Notes under the pieces: generated by a model
The model's input: the letters and a program-made list of their open reading frames with translations, nothing else
Told to the model about the DNA's origin: nothing
The model's database searches: none
From: a virus
Strand: one strand, 5' to 3'
IMG/VR virus record: IMGVR_UViG_3300042879_002474
Coordinates: 1-21,390 of that record
Length of the DNA: 21,390 nucleotides
In this document: piece after piece, positions 14,752 to 21,390 of the stretch
How positions within the stretch are numbered: the stretch's first letter is position 1
How the letters are laid out: every line of letters begins with the position of its first letter
Made by a program: the position numbers and the translations under genes

Positions 14752-14973
14752 ATGACCTGCCCCCACCAAACCCGCATCCGCGACAGAGGGCAATTCACTT
14801 GCTCCCTTGGCTACTACGGCGGAAAGCCTTGGCTTGGAAACTGCATTGACTGCATGAAGCGCGGCGACAACACGCCCGAAGCCAAGGCTGCTTTTGATGC
14901 CAAGGGAGAACGCGCCCACCCCGCCTCCCGCCCGCGCCTTTCCGGTTGCTGCGACAGAGCGGATCAAGCCTAG
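14752..14973 (+). CDS. Small cysteine-rich protein, possible zinc binder
   Basis: This 73-residue protein begins MTCPHQTRIRDRGQFTC and carries Cys3, His5, Cys17, Cys31 and Cys34 (CIDC), then a late CC pair (66-67). The spacing of Cys3, Cys17 and the Cys-x-x-Cys at 31-34 would fit a small zinc-binding or disulfide-knotted fold. The ATG is 1 nt after the preceding stop. A longer in-frame start 60 nt upstream would overlap that gene and add residues without similar character, so I rejected it. Function is unknown. It pairs with another cysteine-bearing gene just upstream. Confidence 0.55.
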   Translation: MTCPHQTRIRDRGQFTCSLGYYGGKPWLGNCIDCMKRGDNTPEAKAAFDAKGERAHPASRPRLSGCCDRADQA

Positions 14974-14984
14974 CTAGGACTCCT

Positions 14985-14990
14985 TTGACA
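14985..14990 (+). promoter_or_regulatory. TTGACA start-site element, copy 7
   Basis: TTTGACAT lies 11 nt after the stop of the cysteine-rich gene and 15 nt before the ATG at 15006. It lacks both the following G and the GC before ATG. It also supports 15006 over a longer upstream start that would begin inside the preceding gene. Confidence 0.5.
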
Positions 14991-15005
14991 TCCCCCTCGC
15001 CAGAA

Positions 15006-16103
15006 ATGGCGCGCAAGCTCTACTTGGATGTCGATACAGGCAGATTCGTCGCAGGACTCAACGGCGGCGTGCCGCCTAATCTGTCTGCCTTTGAGGGCGA
15101 CAATGCCGATTACGAGCTTTATTTCCTAACCGCAGGCACGGGCAGCAGCGCATACGAGCCGCTGGATTACTCGTCTAAGTCGGTCAAACTGCACATTGGC
15201 CCAAAGCCGCCCTCGACGGCTACGGCCTACGTTGCCGCGCAGGCGTGGTCGAATCTTCCCATAACGGTCAGCGCGACACTCGCGCGCACGATTACCGGAG
15301 GAACCGCCGCCAATGAGCAGCAAGTGCTTTCCTTCAGCCCGGACGCCTACGATGGAACCTTTGCGCTAACTTTCCCAAGCCAAGCTCTGACCTTTTCCAG
15401 CGTCACAGGCGGGCTTTTTACGACGAGCGGTTCGCACGGGCTTGCCGCAGGGCAGGCTTTTGTGGTCACGGGATTCGGGACGCCAACGGGGTTCAGTAAC
15501 GGATCGACGCTCTACACCGCGCAGCTTGTCTCGGGCAGTCAGTTCTACGCGAACACAACGGCCACGACTAGCGCAATAACTAGCTACACGGCGACCACAG
15601 CGGGAACAGGATACACCCTTACGGCCACGACCAGCGTTATTGAGGCGCGGGCCGCGACTACGGCGGTAGAGGATGCGCTTGAAGCAATTTCGCCTATCGG
15701 CACGGGCAACGTGCGCGTGACCGGGATTGCGGGGCGAATTTATCGCATAGCCTTTACCGGAGCGAAAAGCCAAGTCGCGCTCCCCCTTATGACCGTAGCT
15801 CAAGCCTTAACCCCGGTCTACGGCAAAACGGCTACGCTTAACTTCAACACGACCGAGCTGATCAACGCGATTAGCGCATCGGCCAGCATTGAGGCAACGA
15901 TGGAAGTGGAGGTAAGCCAGAGCGGCAAGATCGAAACCGTGACGCAAGCCCTCGTTACCCTCGGCAATGACATTATTGCGACAACCGGGGGCGTTCCGGT
16001 CACGGTAAGTCCCGCTGCTTTCTTTTATCTTCAGTCACCGGACAACTCTACGTGGAGCATTAGTGTAGCGAATGACGGCTCGCTAACCGCCGCAAAACTC
16101 TAA
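15006..16103 (+). CDS. Tail / baseplate adhesin with FCCH-like domain
   Basis: This 365-residue protein opens with KLYLDVDTGRFVAG and a strand-rich domain (about 1-125, with DYELYFLTAGTGSSAYEPL) similar to N-terminal baseplate-attachment domains of phage fibres. Residues about 130-180 contain TSGSHGLAAGQAFVVTGFG and LYTAQLVSGSQFYA. This HGLxxGDxVxxxG plus YxVxxxxxxxFxxA layout is known from FCCH-like domains in phage tail proteins. A Thr/Ala/Ser-rich beta repeat region follows, ending AFFYLQSPDNSTWSISVANDG. The start at 15006 is supported by a TTGACA element and lies after the preceding stop. The likely role is a tail-surface or receptor-contact protein. Confidence 0.6.
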   Translation: MARKLYLDVDTGRFVAGLNGGVPPNLSAFEGDNADYELYFLTAGTGSSAYEPLDYSSKSVKLHIGPKPPSTATAYVAAQAWSNLPITVSATLARTITGGTAANEQQVLSFSPDAYDGTFALTFPSQALTFSSVTGGLFTTSGSHGLAAGQAFVVTGFGTPTGFSNGSTLYTAQLVSGSQFYANTTATTSAITSYTATTAGTGYTLTATTSVIEARAATTAVEDALEAISPIGTGNVRVTGIAGRIYRIAFTGAKSQVALPLMTVAQALTPVYGKTATLNFNTTELINAISASASIEATMEVEVSQSGKIETVTQALVTLGNDIIATTGGVPVTVSPAAFFYLQSPDNSTWSISVANDGSLTAAKL

Positions 16104-16107
16104 CATT

Positions 16108-16809
16108 ATGAAATTCTTTTGCATCCTTCTCGCCACCCTCTGCGCGGCCACCAGCTTCGGGCAGACGATCAAATCGCTCGGATTTAACACCACCAACGGA
16201 GAGGTAGTCGCTAATACCACGAACACGCTCACGTTTACCAATGCAGGCGTGGCTTTTGGCGGCGACATGACCATAAGCGGGCCAGTAATTGCTGGAAGCG
16301 GCGTCTCGTTTTCCTTTGAGGACGCCGATTTTGCCTACGGCGCATCTATCGTTCGCCAGAACCTTGGCTTCTCCACCAACCTCAACACTTTGTGGACTGC
16401 GACCAACTCAAGCAACGCGCGGAGTGCGGTCGGCCTCGAAGCGACATGGCTCACCAACACAAACGTCACGAATTTTCGGACAGCGATTGGGTTGGGGGTA
16501 TCAAATGAGGTCACGTTTGAGGCCATTGTTGGGGGCTCTAGATCAATTCATATGGTAAACGGCGAATTTATGGGGGCTTGGTATTTTGATGACTCAGTTA
16601 GCTTCGGTGCGCCAAATGTTGTCCGCACCAACGTCGGCCTCCCGCTCGCCGCCCTCACCAACACCAGCAACGTCACCATGATGCGGGCGCTGGCGGGGAG
16701 CACAAATACAAATCAGCCGTTTAGCGGGACGATTTCGTTTCCAGACGCAAACAACGACGATCAAACAATCACTATTTCTAACGGCATTATTGTGAATTGG
16801 ACGCCATGA
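16108..16809 (+). CDS. Fibre-like protein with Sec signal peptide
   Basis: This 233-residue protein starts with a clear signal peptide: MK, a hydrophobic FFCILLATLCAA core and likely cleavage near SFGQ (about 16-19). The mature part is fibre-like with Asn/Thr-rich units. Repeats of an R-x-x-(V/I/L)-G-(L/F) type occur (RQNLGF, RSAVGL, RTAIGL, RTNVGL), separated by WLTNTN or ALTNTS linkers, a pattern known from phage tail fibres. A signal peptide on a virion-like protein is unexpected and suggests export during infection, display on the host surface, or capture of a host gene. It starts 4 nt after the previous stop and overlaps the next gene by 4 nt. Confidence 0.65.
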   Translation: MKFFCILLATLCAATSFGQTIKSLGFNTTNGEVVANTTNTLTFTNAGVAFGGDMTISGPVIAGSGVSFSFEDADFAYGASIVRQNLGFSTNLNTLWTATNSSNARSAVGLEATWLTNTNVTNFRTAIGLGVSNEVTFEAIVGGSRSIHMVNGEFMGAWYFDDSVSFGAPNVVRTNVGLPLAALTNTSNVTMMRALAGSTNTNQPFSGTISFPDANNDDQTITISNGIIVNWTP

Positions 16810-16991
16810 GCTTTCACGACCCGCTTGACTTCATTTCCCGCCCAATCATCGGCGTGACCACAAGCCTCGGCAGCGTGATATTTTCCCTGCTCCCGCACCT
16901 TGAGACAGGGATGCGCGTATCCGCCTTGGTTATGGGTGTTTTCATTGCGTATATGAGCGCCCGCAAGGCGTGGAGGGATCGCAACAAATGA
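16806..16991 (+). CDS. Small membrane protein, possible holin
   Basis: This 61-residue protein has two hydrophobic segments (about 12-30, PIIGVTTSLGSVIFSLLP, and about 37-51, RVSALVMGVFIAYMS) and a basic end, ARKAWRDRNK. That is the usual size and layout of a class II holin, which forms membrane holes at the end of infection. It overlaps both neighbours (ATGA with the gene before and ATGAG with the gene after). It lies within the fibre genes rather than beside an endolysin, so another membrane role is possible. A second small membrane protein is encoded at 21039. Confidence 0.5.
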   Translation: MSFHDPLDFISRPIIGVTTSLGSVIFSLLPHLETGMRVSALVMGVFIAYMSARKAWRDRNK

Positions 16992-17356
16992 GTGACACCC
17001 TCTACGGCGACTGTCCCGCGCAGGCTGATCTTTGTCTTCCGCAAGGGCAAACCCTCTCGCAGGCGTTTCGTTACAAAAGCGATGACGTTATTGTAAATCT
17101 TACAGGCTACACCGGACGCGCCATGTTCAGAGCAACCCCAGACTCGGCTACGGTTGCGCTTTCTTTAACCACTGCCAACGGCGGCGTGGTCATCTCCGCA
17201 GCGGGCGGGCTTGTCACGCTTTCAGCCTCGGCGGTTTCAATGTCCGCGATTACGGCGGGTCGGTATGTCTACGATGTAGAAATCGAATCCTCCACCGGAG
17301 CCGTCAAGCGTCTTGTCGAGGGAGTCGCCAAAGTTTCGCGGGAGGTAACGCGCTAA
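16988..17356 (+). CDS. Tail / baseplate protein with beta-sandwich
   Basis: This 122-residue protein resembles a small domain common in phage tail regions. It has CLPQGQTLSQAFRY, then GYTGRAMFRATPDSATVALSLTT, NGGVVISAAGGLVTLSASAV and a closing GRYVYDVEIESSTGAVKRLVEGVAKVS. This strand order matches N-terminal baseplate-type (BppU-like) beta domains that anchor fibres to the tail tip. It lies immediately before the large fibre gene and overlaps it by one base (TAATG), which suggests that it anchors or precedes that fibre. It was started at the ATG overlapping the preceding stop; a longer GTG start is less likely. Confidence 0.65.
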   Translation: MSDTLYGDCPAQADLCLPQGQTLSQAFRYKSDDVIVNLTGYTGRAMFRATPDSATVALSLTTANGGVVISAAGGLVTLSASAVSMSAITAGRYVYDVEIESSTGAVKRLVEGVAKVSREVTR

Positions 17357-20300
17357 TGGGTGATGTAATCGAAGTTTTAACGACTGCGACGAATACCGTT
17401 GAGGTCGCAGCCACAGGCCCGCAGGGAACCCCCGGCGTAGGTGTTCCGACAGGCGGCAGCGCATTGCAAGTGCTTCGCAAGGCCAGCGGCACGGACTACG
17501 ATACCGAGTGGGCAAGCAGCGGTGGCGGCTCGGTCGATCTGAGCAGTCCCGATCCCATCGGTGACGTAACCCCAAACACCGGAGCATTCACGACCCTTTC
17601 CGCAACGGGCACGGCGACCCTGCCGCACATCCACGGCTCGCTGGCAGGCAATCTATACCTTCATGTGAAAAACGTGTCGGGCGGCCAACTGACGCGCGGG
17701 ACGCCTGTCTATATCGTGGGCAACGTGGGCGACACGGATCGCGTCGAGGTCGCAGCAGCAGACTTTGATGACGCCACCAAAATGCCCGCCGTGGGACTGC
17801 TTGAGCAAACGCTCGCCAATAACGGCAGCGGTGACGCTATTATTTTGGGCGAATTGGACGAGGCCAACACCAACGCTTACACGATTAACCAAGAATTGTT
17901 TGTCGGCAACAATGGCACTTTAACCGCGACCCGCCCGACCACCGGGCAAGTGCAATCAGCGGGCGTGGTGGCGCGAGTCAACAGCAACACGGGCGTGATC
18001 GTGGTTAATATGCAGGGACAGCGCAGCCCAAACGAGACGTTTGCCGCCGCAAGCCACGCCCACGGCAACCTAACCAACGACGGCAAGATCGGAACCACCG
18101 CCAACCTCCCGCTCAAAACAGGCAACAACGGCGTCATCGAGGCGGGGGCATTCGGCACATCGGCAGGGAGTTTTTGCGCTGGCGATGATGCGCGGCTGAG
18201 TGATGCGAGGACGCCAAGCAGCACGTTGGCCCACGCCGCCAGTCACCTCGCAGGCACGCCCGCCATTGCCGCCAGCTACACAGGAATCGGAGACAACGAA
18301 ACTTTTTCCGAAGCAGTCACCATCACGGCCAACACCGCAGGCACGGCGGGCAATAGCATCACGCTGACCTTCGATGGTGTGGACGATGTGGATACCGTGC
18401 TGGCGGCATGGAACTCGGCCAACCCATCGAACCAAGCTACATTAGACAGCGGCGATGGCGCACAAGTTCCCGATAACGGCGATGAGCTTACGCTTTCGGG
18501 CGGGGTTGCGGCTATTGCGGGCGGAAGCGATCCGTTTGCCAATATCAACCAAGACTTAGGCAATACGGACAATGTTCAATTCAACAGCGTGGGCATCAAC
18601 ACGCCATCCAGCGGCAACGACTTGTATATTGTCGGCAAAGATGACGCAGACGCCAACATGGTTTTTGAAACGTCTGAAGTTCTGAATGGCGGCTACAGGG
18701 CGTCCATAGTTTTTGAAAACAAAGGGACAGGTGGGCGGCGTTGGCAAATGGCAGCGAGCAACAATGCTGACGGCGGATTGGGCGGCGGAAAGTTTTCAAT
18801 CGTGGACGGCACGGAGGGGCCAAGCGACGACAGATTTCATATCACCAGCAGCGGCCTCGTCGGCGTTGGAGCGTTTGGAACGGCGACGGCGCAAGCCCAA
18901 CTCGATGTTGCAGGCGAAATACAATTTGCCGACTCCACCGACACAAGCAAAAAGGCAACCTTTGACGTTTCGGGCGTCACGGCGGGCCAAACAAGAAGTT
19001 TAGAAATCCCCGATGCGAGCGGAAAGATTGCTCTTGTAACCGACAACGCCGATCAATTCAGCAGCGGGTCTGCGCCAGACAACTACGTCCTTACGGCTGA
19101 CGGCGCTGGCGGGGCTGCGTGGGAGGCGGCAACTGGCGGAGGTGGCGGCGATACCGTCTCCATCGAGACAACCGCAGCCGATATTCTTTCAGTCGCTTCG
19201 GGTGCCATCTCTGCCGACGATGCTGGCGCAGATCGGATCGTTTACTGGAACAACACCAGCAACAAACTCGCTTATGGCACTCCGTCCGATGTTGGCGCGG
19301 CGGCAAGCTCGCACACGCACTCTGCTTCCGCCATCTCCGACTCAACCACCGCAGGCCGCGCTCTGCTCACGGCGGCAGACGCAGCGGCACAGCGCACATC
19401 TCTCGGCCTCGCCGCCTCGGCGACCACGGACACGACAAACGCCAGCAACATTACGAGCGGGACGCTTGCCCCTGCTCGGATGGGATCGGGGACACCTAGC
19501 GCCTCAAACTACCTTCGTGGAGATGGGTCATGGCAAACCGTGACGGCTGGTGTCGGCGGCGGCACAGGCTCCACCGACAATTCTATTTTGCGGAGTGACG
19601 GCACGGGGGGCAGCACGTTGCAGGATTCGGCCTTCATCATTGCCGACAACGCCACAGCCAGCCCTAACAACACGGTCAACCACGCTTCGATTCAAGCCAC
19701 AGGCGGCAGCACGAACGTCTCGGTTTCGATTGTGCCGAAGGGAACAGGTGCATTCATGCTGCAAGTGCCGAACGCGGCGGCTGGCGGGGGGAATGCTCGC
19801 GGCGACAGCGCGGTCGATTTGCAATCGTCGCGGTCAGCGGCAACACAAGTTGCATCTGCAACGCGCTCGGTGATTTGTGGTGGAGGAAACAACACCGCTT
19901 CCTCGCAAGAAGCCTGCGTGTTGGGAGGAACTGGAAACAACGCCAGCGGATTTCAAGCCGCAATTTTGGGCGGGCGTTCCAATACGGCAAGCGGCGACAG
20001 GGCTATTGCCTTGGGAGACACAAACACAAGCAACGGAACAACGAGTTTTGCTGTCGGAATCAGCAACACATCTTCGTCTACTGTAACCTTTGCTATCGGC
20101 TCCAATAGTCGCGCAGACAGGATAAGCCTTTTCTCTCACGCCTCTGGAGCTTTCGCTTCTGCTGGTGATTCCCAAAGAATCCGCGCCGTCCTGCGCTGCA
20201 AAACCACCACCAACGCCGCCGTGGAAATGGCGCTGGATGGCAGCACGACCTATCTCACGATCCCCAGCGGCAAGGTCATGTTCTGCAACATTAAGGTGGT

Positions 20301-20550
20301 CGGCGTGAAATCAGACGGCGCAGTAGTCGCCACCTACGAGCGGCAATACGCGGCCAAGAATGTGGCGGGGACGAGCAGTGAAGTGTTTGCGCCAGTAACT
20401 ATCGGCACGGACAACGCCTCATCGACATCTCTTGAAATCGCCACGGTGGACGCAGGCGACTACATCCGCATCCGCCCAACTGGAATTACATCCGAAATAT
20501 GGCGCTGGGTCGCCAGCGTGGACGCCGTGGAGGTAGCTTATGGAACCTAA
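17356..20550 (+). CDS. Large tail fibre with collagen-like and YadA-like repeats
   Basis: This 1064-residue fibre is the probable host-recognition protein. In order it has a short collagen-like GPQGTPGVGVP (about 21-31), a known fibre junction GTDYDTEWAS, and a beta domain (about 90-220). The motif DDARLSDARTP is common in phage fibres and follows near 275. A repeat block (about 315-390) contains SGDGAQVPDNGDELTLSGG. Fibre motifs come next (LTADGAGG, AQRTSLGLAASAT, YLRGDGSWQTV, ILRSDGTGG), then YadA-head-like repeats (about 839-915). The last 150 residues form a distinct beta-rich tip ending EIWRWVASVDAVEVAYG. It overlaps both neighbouring genes. Trimerisation is inferred from the repeats. 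Confidence 0.85.
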   Translation: MGDVIEVLTTATNTVEVAATGPQGTPGVGVPTGGSALQVLRKASGTDYDTEWASSGGGSVDLSSPDPIGDVTPNTGAFTTLSATGTATLPHIHGSLAGNLYLHVKNVSGGQLTRGTPVYIVGNVGDTDRVEVAAADFDDATKMPAVGLLEQTLANNGSGDAIILGELDEANTNAYTINQELFVGNNGTLTATRPTTGQVQSAGVVARVNSNTGVIVVNMQGQRSPNETFAAASHAHGNLTNDGKIGTTANLPLKTGNNGVIEAGAFGTSAGSFCAGDDARLSDARTPSSTLAHAASHLAGTPAIAASYTGIGDNETFSEAVTITANTAGTAGNSITLTFDGVDDVDTVLAAWNSANPSNQATLDSGDGAQVPDNGDELTLSGGVAAIAGGSDPFANINQDLGNTDNVQFNSVGINTPSSGNDLYIVGKDDADANMVFETSEVLNGGYRASIVFENKGTGGRRWQMAASNNADGGLGGGKFSIVDGTEGPSDDRFHITSSGLVGVGAFGTATAQAQLDVAGEIQFADSTDTSKKATFDVSGVTAGQTRSLEIPDASGKIALVTDNADQFSSGSAPDNYVLTADGAGGAAWEAATGGGGGDTVSIETTAADILSVASGAISADDAGADRIVYWNNTSNKLAYGTPSDVGAAASSHTHSASAISDSTTAGRALLTAADAAAQRTSLGLAASATTDTTNASNITSGTLAPARMGSGTPSASNYLRGDGSWQTVTAGVGGGTGSTDNSILRSDGTGGSTLQDSAFIIADNATASPNNTVNHASIQATGGSTNVSVSIVPKGTGAFMLQVPNAAAGGGNARGDSAVDLQSSRSAATQVASATRSVICGGGNNTASSQEACVLGGTGNNASGFQAAILGGRSNTASGDRAIALGDTNTSNGTTSFAVGISNTSSSTVTFAIGSNSRADRISLFSHASGAFASAGDSQRIRAVLRCKTTTNAAVEMALDGSTTYLTIPSGKVMFCNIKVVGVKSDGAVVATYERQYAAKNVAGTSSEVFAPVTIGTDNASSTSLEIATVDAGDYIRIRPTGITSEIWRWVASVDAVEVAYGT
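19870..20100 (+). repeat. YadA-head-like protein repeats in the fibre
   Basis: About five 14-residue units follow one another: GGGNNTASSQEACVLGG, GTGNNASGFQAAILGG, GRSNTASGDRAIALGD, then TNTSNGTTSFAVGI and SNTSSSTVTFAIG. The S/N-x-A-S-G-x-x-A-x-x-(I/V)-G pattern is that of trimeric autotransporter adhesin heads, which stack as a left-handed beta roll. Confidence 0.7.
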
Positions 20551-21016
20551 TCAAATGTTCACAGTCGGCCTTCTGCCATCGCAGCAACTCGTCAGCCTGC
20601 TCACGGATGACGAGGGCAACTGGCGTGATGTGCCCGAGGGCGAATCCGTAGTGCCGCTGGTCAAAATCCCGAAGCCTGAAGCGGGAGCATGGGAGCCGAA
20701 CGTGGTGTGGTTTGAGGATCGCGTCGAACGGCAGTGGGTTGCTGGGACGCCTGCGCCGTTGCCGACCTTCACCGCAGACGAATGGGTGGACGTGCAAGGT
20801 TTTGCAGGCAAGCGACCGACAACCCTGCTTTACCTCAAGCTGCAGCTCGACGCCGCGCAAAAGACATCGGCCAAGCTCGCTGCCGTGCAGGCGTGGTTGG
20901 ATGGCATGATCGTCGCTGGCGTGACCGCACCAGAGGAGAAGCGCAGCGACTATCCCACCGCGCCTTATTCGTTTGAAGAAGCGAGCCAAGAGGCGCTTTC
21001 TGTGCTGGCAAGCTAG
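20540..21016 (+). CDS. Unrecognised protein after the fibre, possible fibre assembly
   Basis: This 158-residue protein starts 11 nt inside the fibre gene and so is probably co-translated with it. It is Trp, Pro and Glu-rich in the first half (EGNWRDVPEGESVVPLVKIP, then WEPNVVWFEDRVERQWVAG). The second half is helical (TLLYLKLQLDAAQKTSAKLAAVQAWLDG). Position directly after a large fibre is typical for a fibre assembly chaperone, and the Trp-rich opening with charged helix would fit. I do not recognise the family. An in-frame ATG at 20555 is an alternative start. Confidence 0.55.
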   Translation: MEPNQMFTVGLLPSQQLVSLLTDDEGNWRDVPEGESVVPLVKIPKPEAGAWEPNVVWFEDRVERQWVAGTPAPLPTFTADEWVDVQGFAGKRPTTLLYLKLQLDAAQKTSAKLAAVQAWLDGMIVAGVTAPEEKRSDYPTAPYSFEEASQEALSVLAS

Positions 21017-21019
21017 GCT

Positions 21020-21025
21020 TTGACA
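21020..21025 (+). promoter_or_regulatory. TTGACA start-site element, copy 8
   Basis: TTTGACAC lies 3 nt after the previous stop and 13 nt before the ATG at 21039, with GC directly before it. The next base is C rather than G. A GAGGG run 1 nt before that GC-ATG is too close to be a standard Shine-Dalgarno sequence. Confidence 0.55.
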
Positions 21026-21038
21026 CCCCGCCGAGGGC

Positions 21039-21206
21039 ATGGTCACCACGATCCTCGCTAGACTCAAAGAACGCAGCACATGGGCCGGACTCGCCACGCT
21101 CACGGCGGCGGTCGGCTGGAAACTCGACCCGGAGCAATGGAGCGCCATTGCGGCGGCTGCCATCGCGGCAATTAGCCTCTACGAAGTCTTTCGCCGGGAG
21201 AAGTGA
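21039..21206 (+). CDS. Small membrane protein, probable holin-like
   Basis: This 55-residue protein has a charged start (MVTTILARLKERSTW), a mid segment AGLATLTAAVGWKLDPEQW, and a hydrophobic SAIAAAAIAAISLYEVF helix (about 35-51) ending RREK. The pattern resembles small phage holin-like proteins with a WxxIAAAxxAxxxLYEVFR(R) end. It is preceded by a TTGACA element and followed 2 nt later by a lipoprotein gene, together suggesting the start of a lysis cassette. It is too short for the usual gene-length cutoff of 60 residues. Confidence 0.6.
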   Translation: MVTTILARLKERSTWAGLATLTAAVGWKLDPEQWSAIAAAAIAAISLYEVFRREK

Positions 21207-21208
21207 CA

Positions 21209-21390
21209 ATGCGCTTTGCCGCGCTAGTGCTTGCGCTGCTCGCCACGGGTTGCGCCTCAATGCCTCAAATGAATGGCGACAGCCTTTCGCTCGGAAAAAG
21301 CGGATGGCAAATGTCTGGGGGCGCGGACTTCGACAAGAAGGTTTGGTTCGTCATGTTCTGGCGTCCTTGGGGCAAGTCGGAAACTGACGC
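21209..21390 (+). CDS. Lipoprotein, partial (possible spanin-type)
   Basis: The window ends within this gene; 60 codons and two bases are visible. The N-terminus MRFAALVLALLATGCAS is a lipoprotein signal peptide, with Cys15 in an ATGC box. The Ala after the Cys favours outer-membrane sorting in diderms. Downstream is GWQMSGGADFDKKVWFVMFWRPWG, with no recognised domain. The ATG lies 2 nt after the holin-like stop. A small outer-membrane lipoprotein next to a holin candidate is where Rz1-like spanins occur, but the sequence is not Pro-rich as Rz1 usually is, so another lipoprotein is possible. Confidence 0.6.
   Translation, partial: MRFAALVLALLATGCASMPQMNGDSLSLGKSGWQMSGGADFDKKVWFVMFWRPWGKSETD

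Noticed and set aside
14946-15005. Earlier start for the gene at 15006
   Set aside because: It would overlap the preceding gene and add a Ser/Pro-rich stretch. The later ATG has the TTGACA element.
1-21390. tRNA, rRNA or CRISPR features
   Set aside because: No tRNA-like cloverleaf, rRNA segment or spaced direct-repeat array was noticed. The window is almost wholly protein-coding.

Overview
The window is a compact virion-assembly region of a tailed double-stranded DNA phage or prophage. Every supported gene is on the + strand, and neighbouring genes mostly overlap or lie within about 15 bases of each other. Gene order and protein motifs indicate a siphovirus-like particle with lambda-type head genes: gpW-like connector, lambda-family portal, protease/scaffold, decoration protein, gpE-like capsid protein, completion proteins, tail tube, frameshifted tail chaperone and tape measure. 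No sheath gene is seen. The host cannot be named from the sequence. A Sec-type signal peptide at 16108 and a lipoprotein at 21209 suggest a diderm bacterium. A Verrucomicrobia-type host is a weak impression only.

Layout. 1-98 may hold the 3' end of an unseen gene. 99-4556 is the head module. 4581-4612 is a strong intrinsic terminator. 4632-7497 is a three-gene sugar-modification cassette (two-domain glycosyltransferase, FkbM-like methyltransferase, small GT2 glycosyltransferase) inside the morphogenesis operon. 7499-8295 holds head-tail completion genes and 8318-8689 a tail-tube candidate. 8750-9896 holds an unknown gene and the tail chaperones with a canonical G GGA AAA slippery site. 9889-13019 is an unknown tail-region gene plus the tape measure. 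13026-14973 holds four small genes without recognised families, including an AT-rich, cysteine-bearing patch. 15006-21016 holds fibre, baseplate and adhesin-like genes, including a 1064-residue fibre. 21039-21390 starts a probable lysis cassette. No gene-free stretch exceeds 100 bases.

The most unusual signal is a repeated start-site element. By hand scan the + strand has eight copies of TTGACA, and every copy lies 13-15 nt before an in-frame ATG. Seven of these are gene starts and one is internal to the protease/scaffold gene, where it would give a nested scaffold protein as in lambda C/Nu3. All five copies with exactly 13 nt spacing read TTGACA-N11-GC-ATG, and no other gene start in the window has GC before its ATG. 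Suitable -10 boxes are not evident at the two copies checked in detail, and most of these starts lack a clear Shine-Dalgarno sequence. The genes without the element mostly overlap or nearly abut their upstream neighbour. The element therefore looks like a phage-specific gene-start signal, translational or leaderless-promoter type, that I do not recognise.
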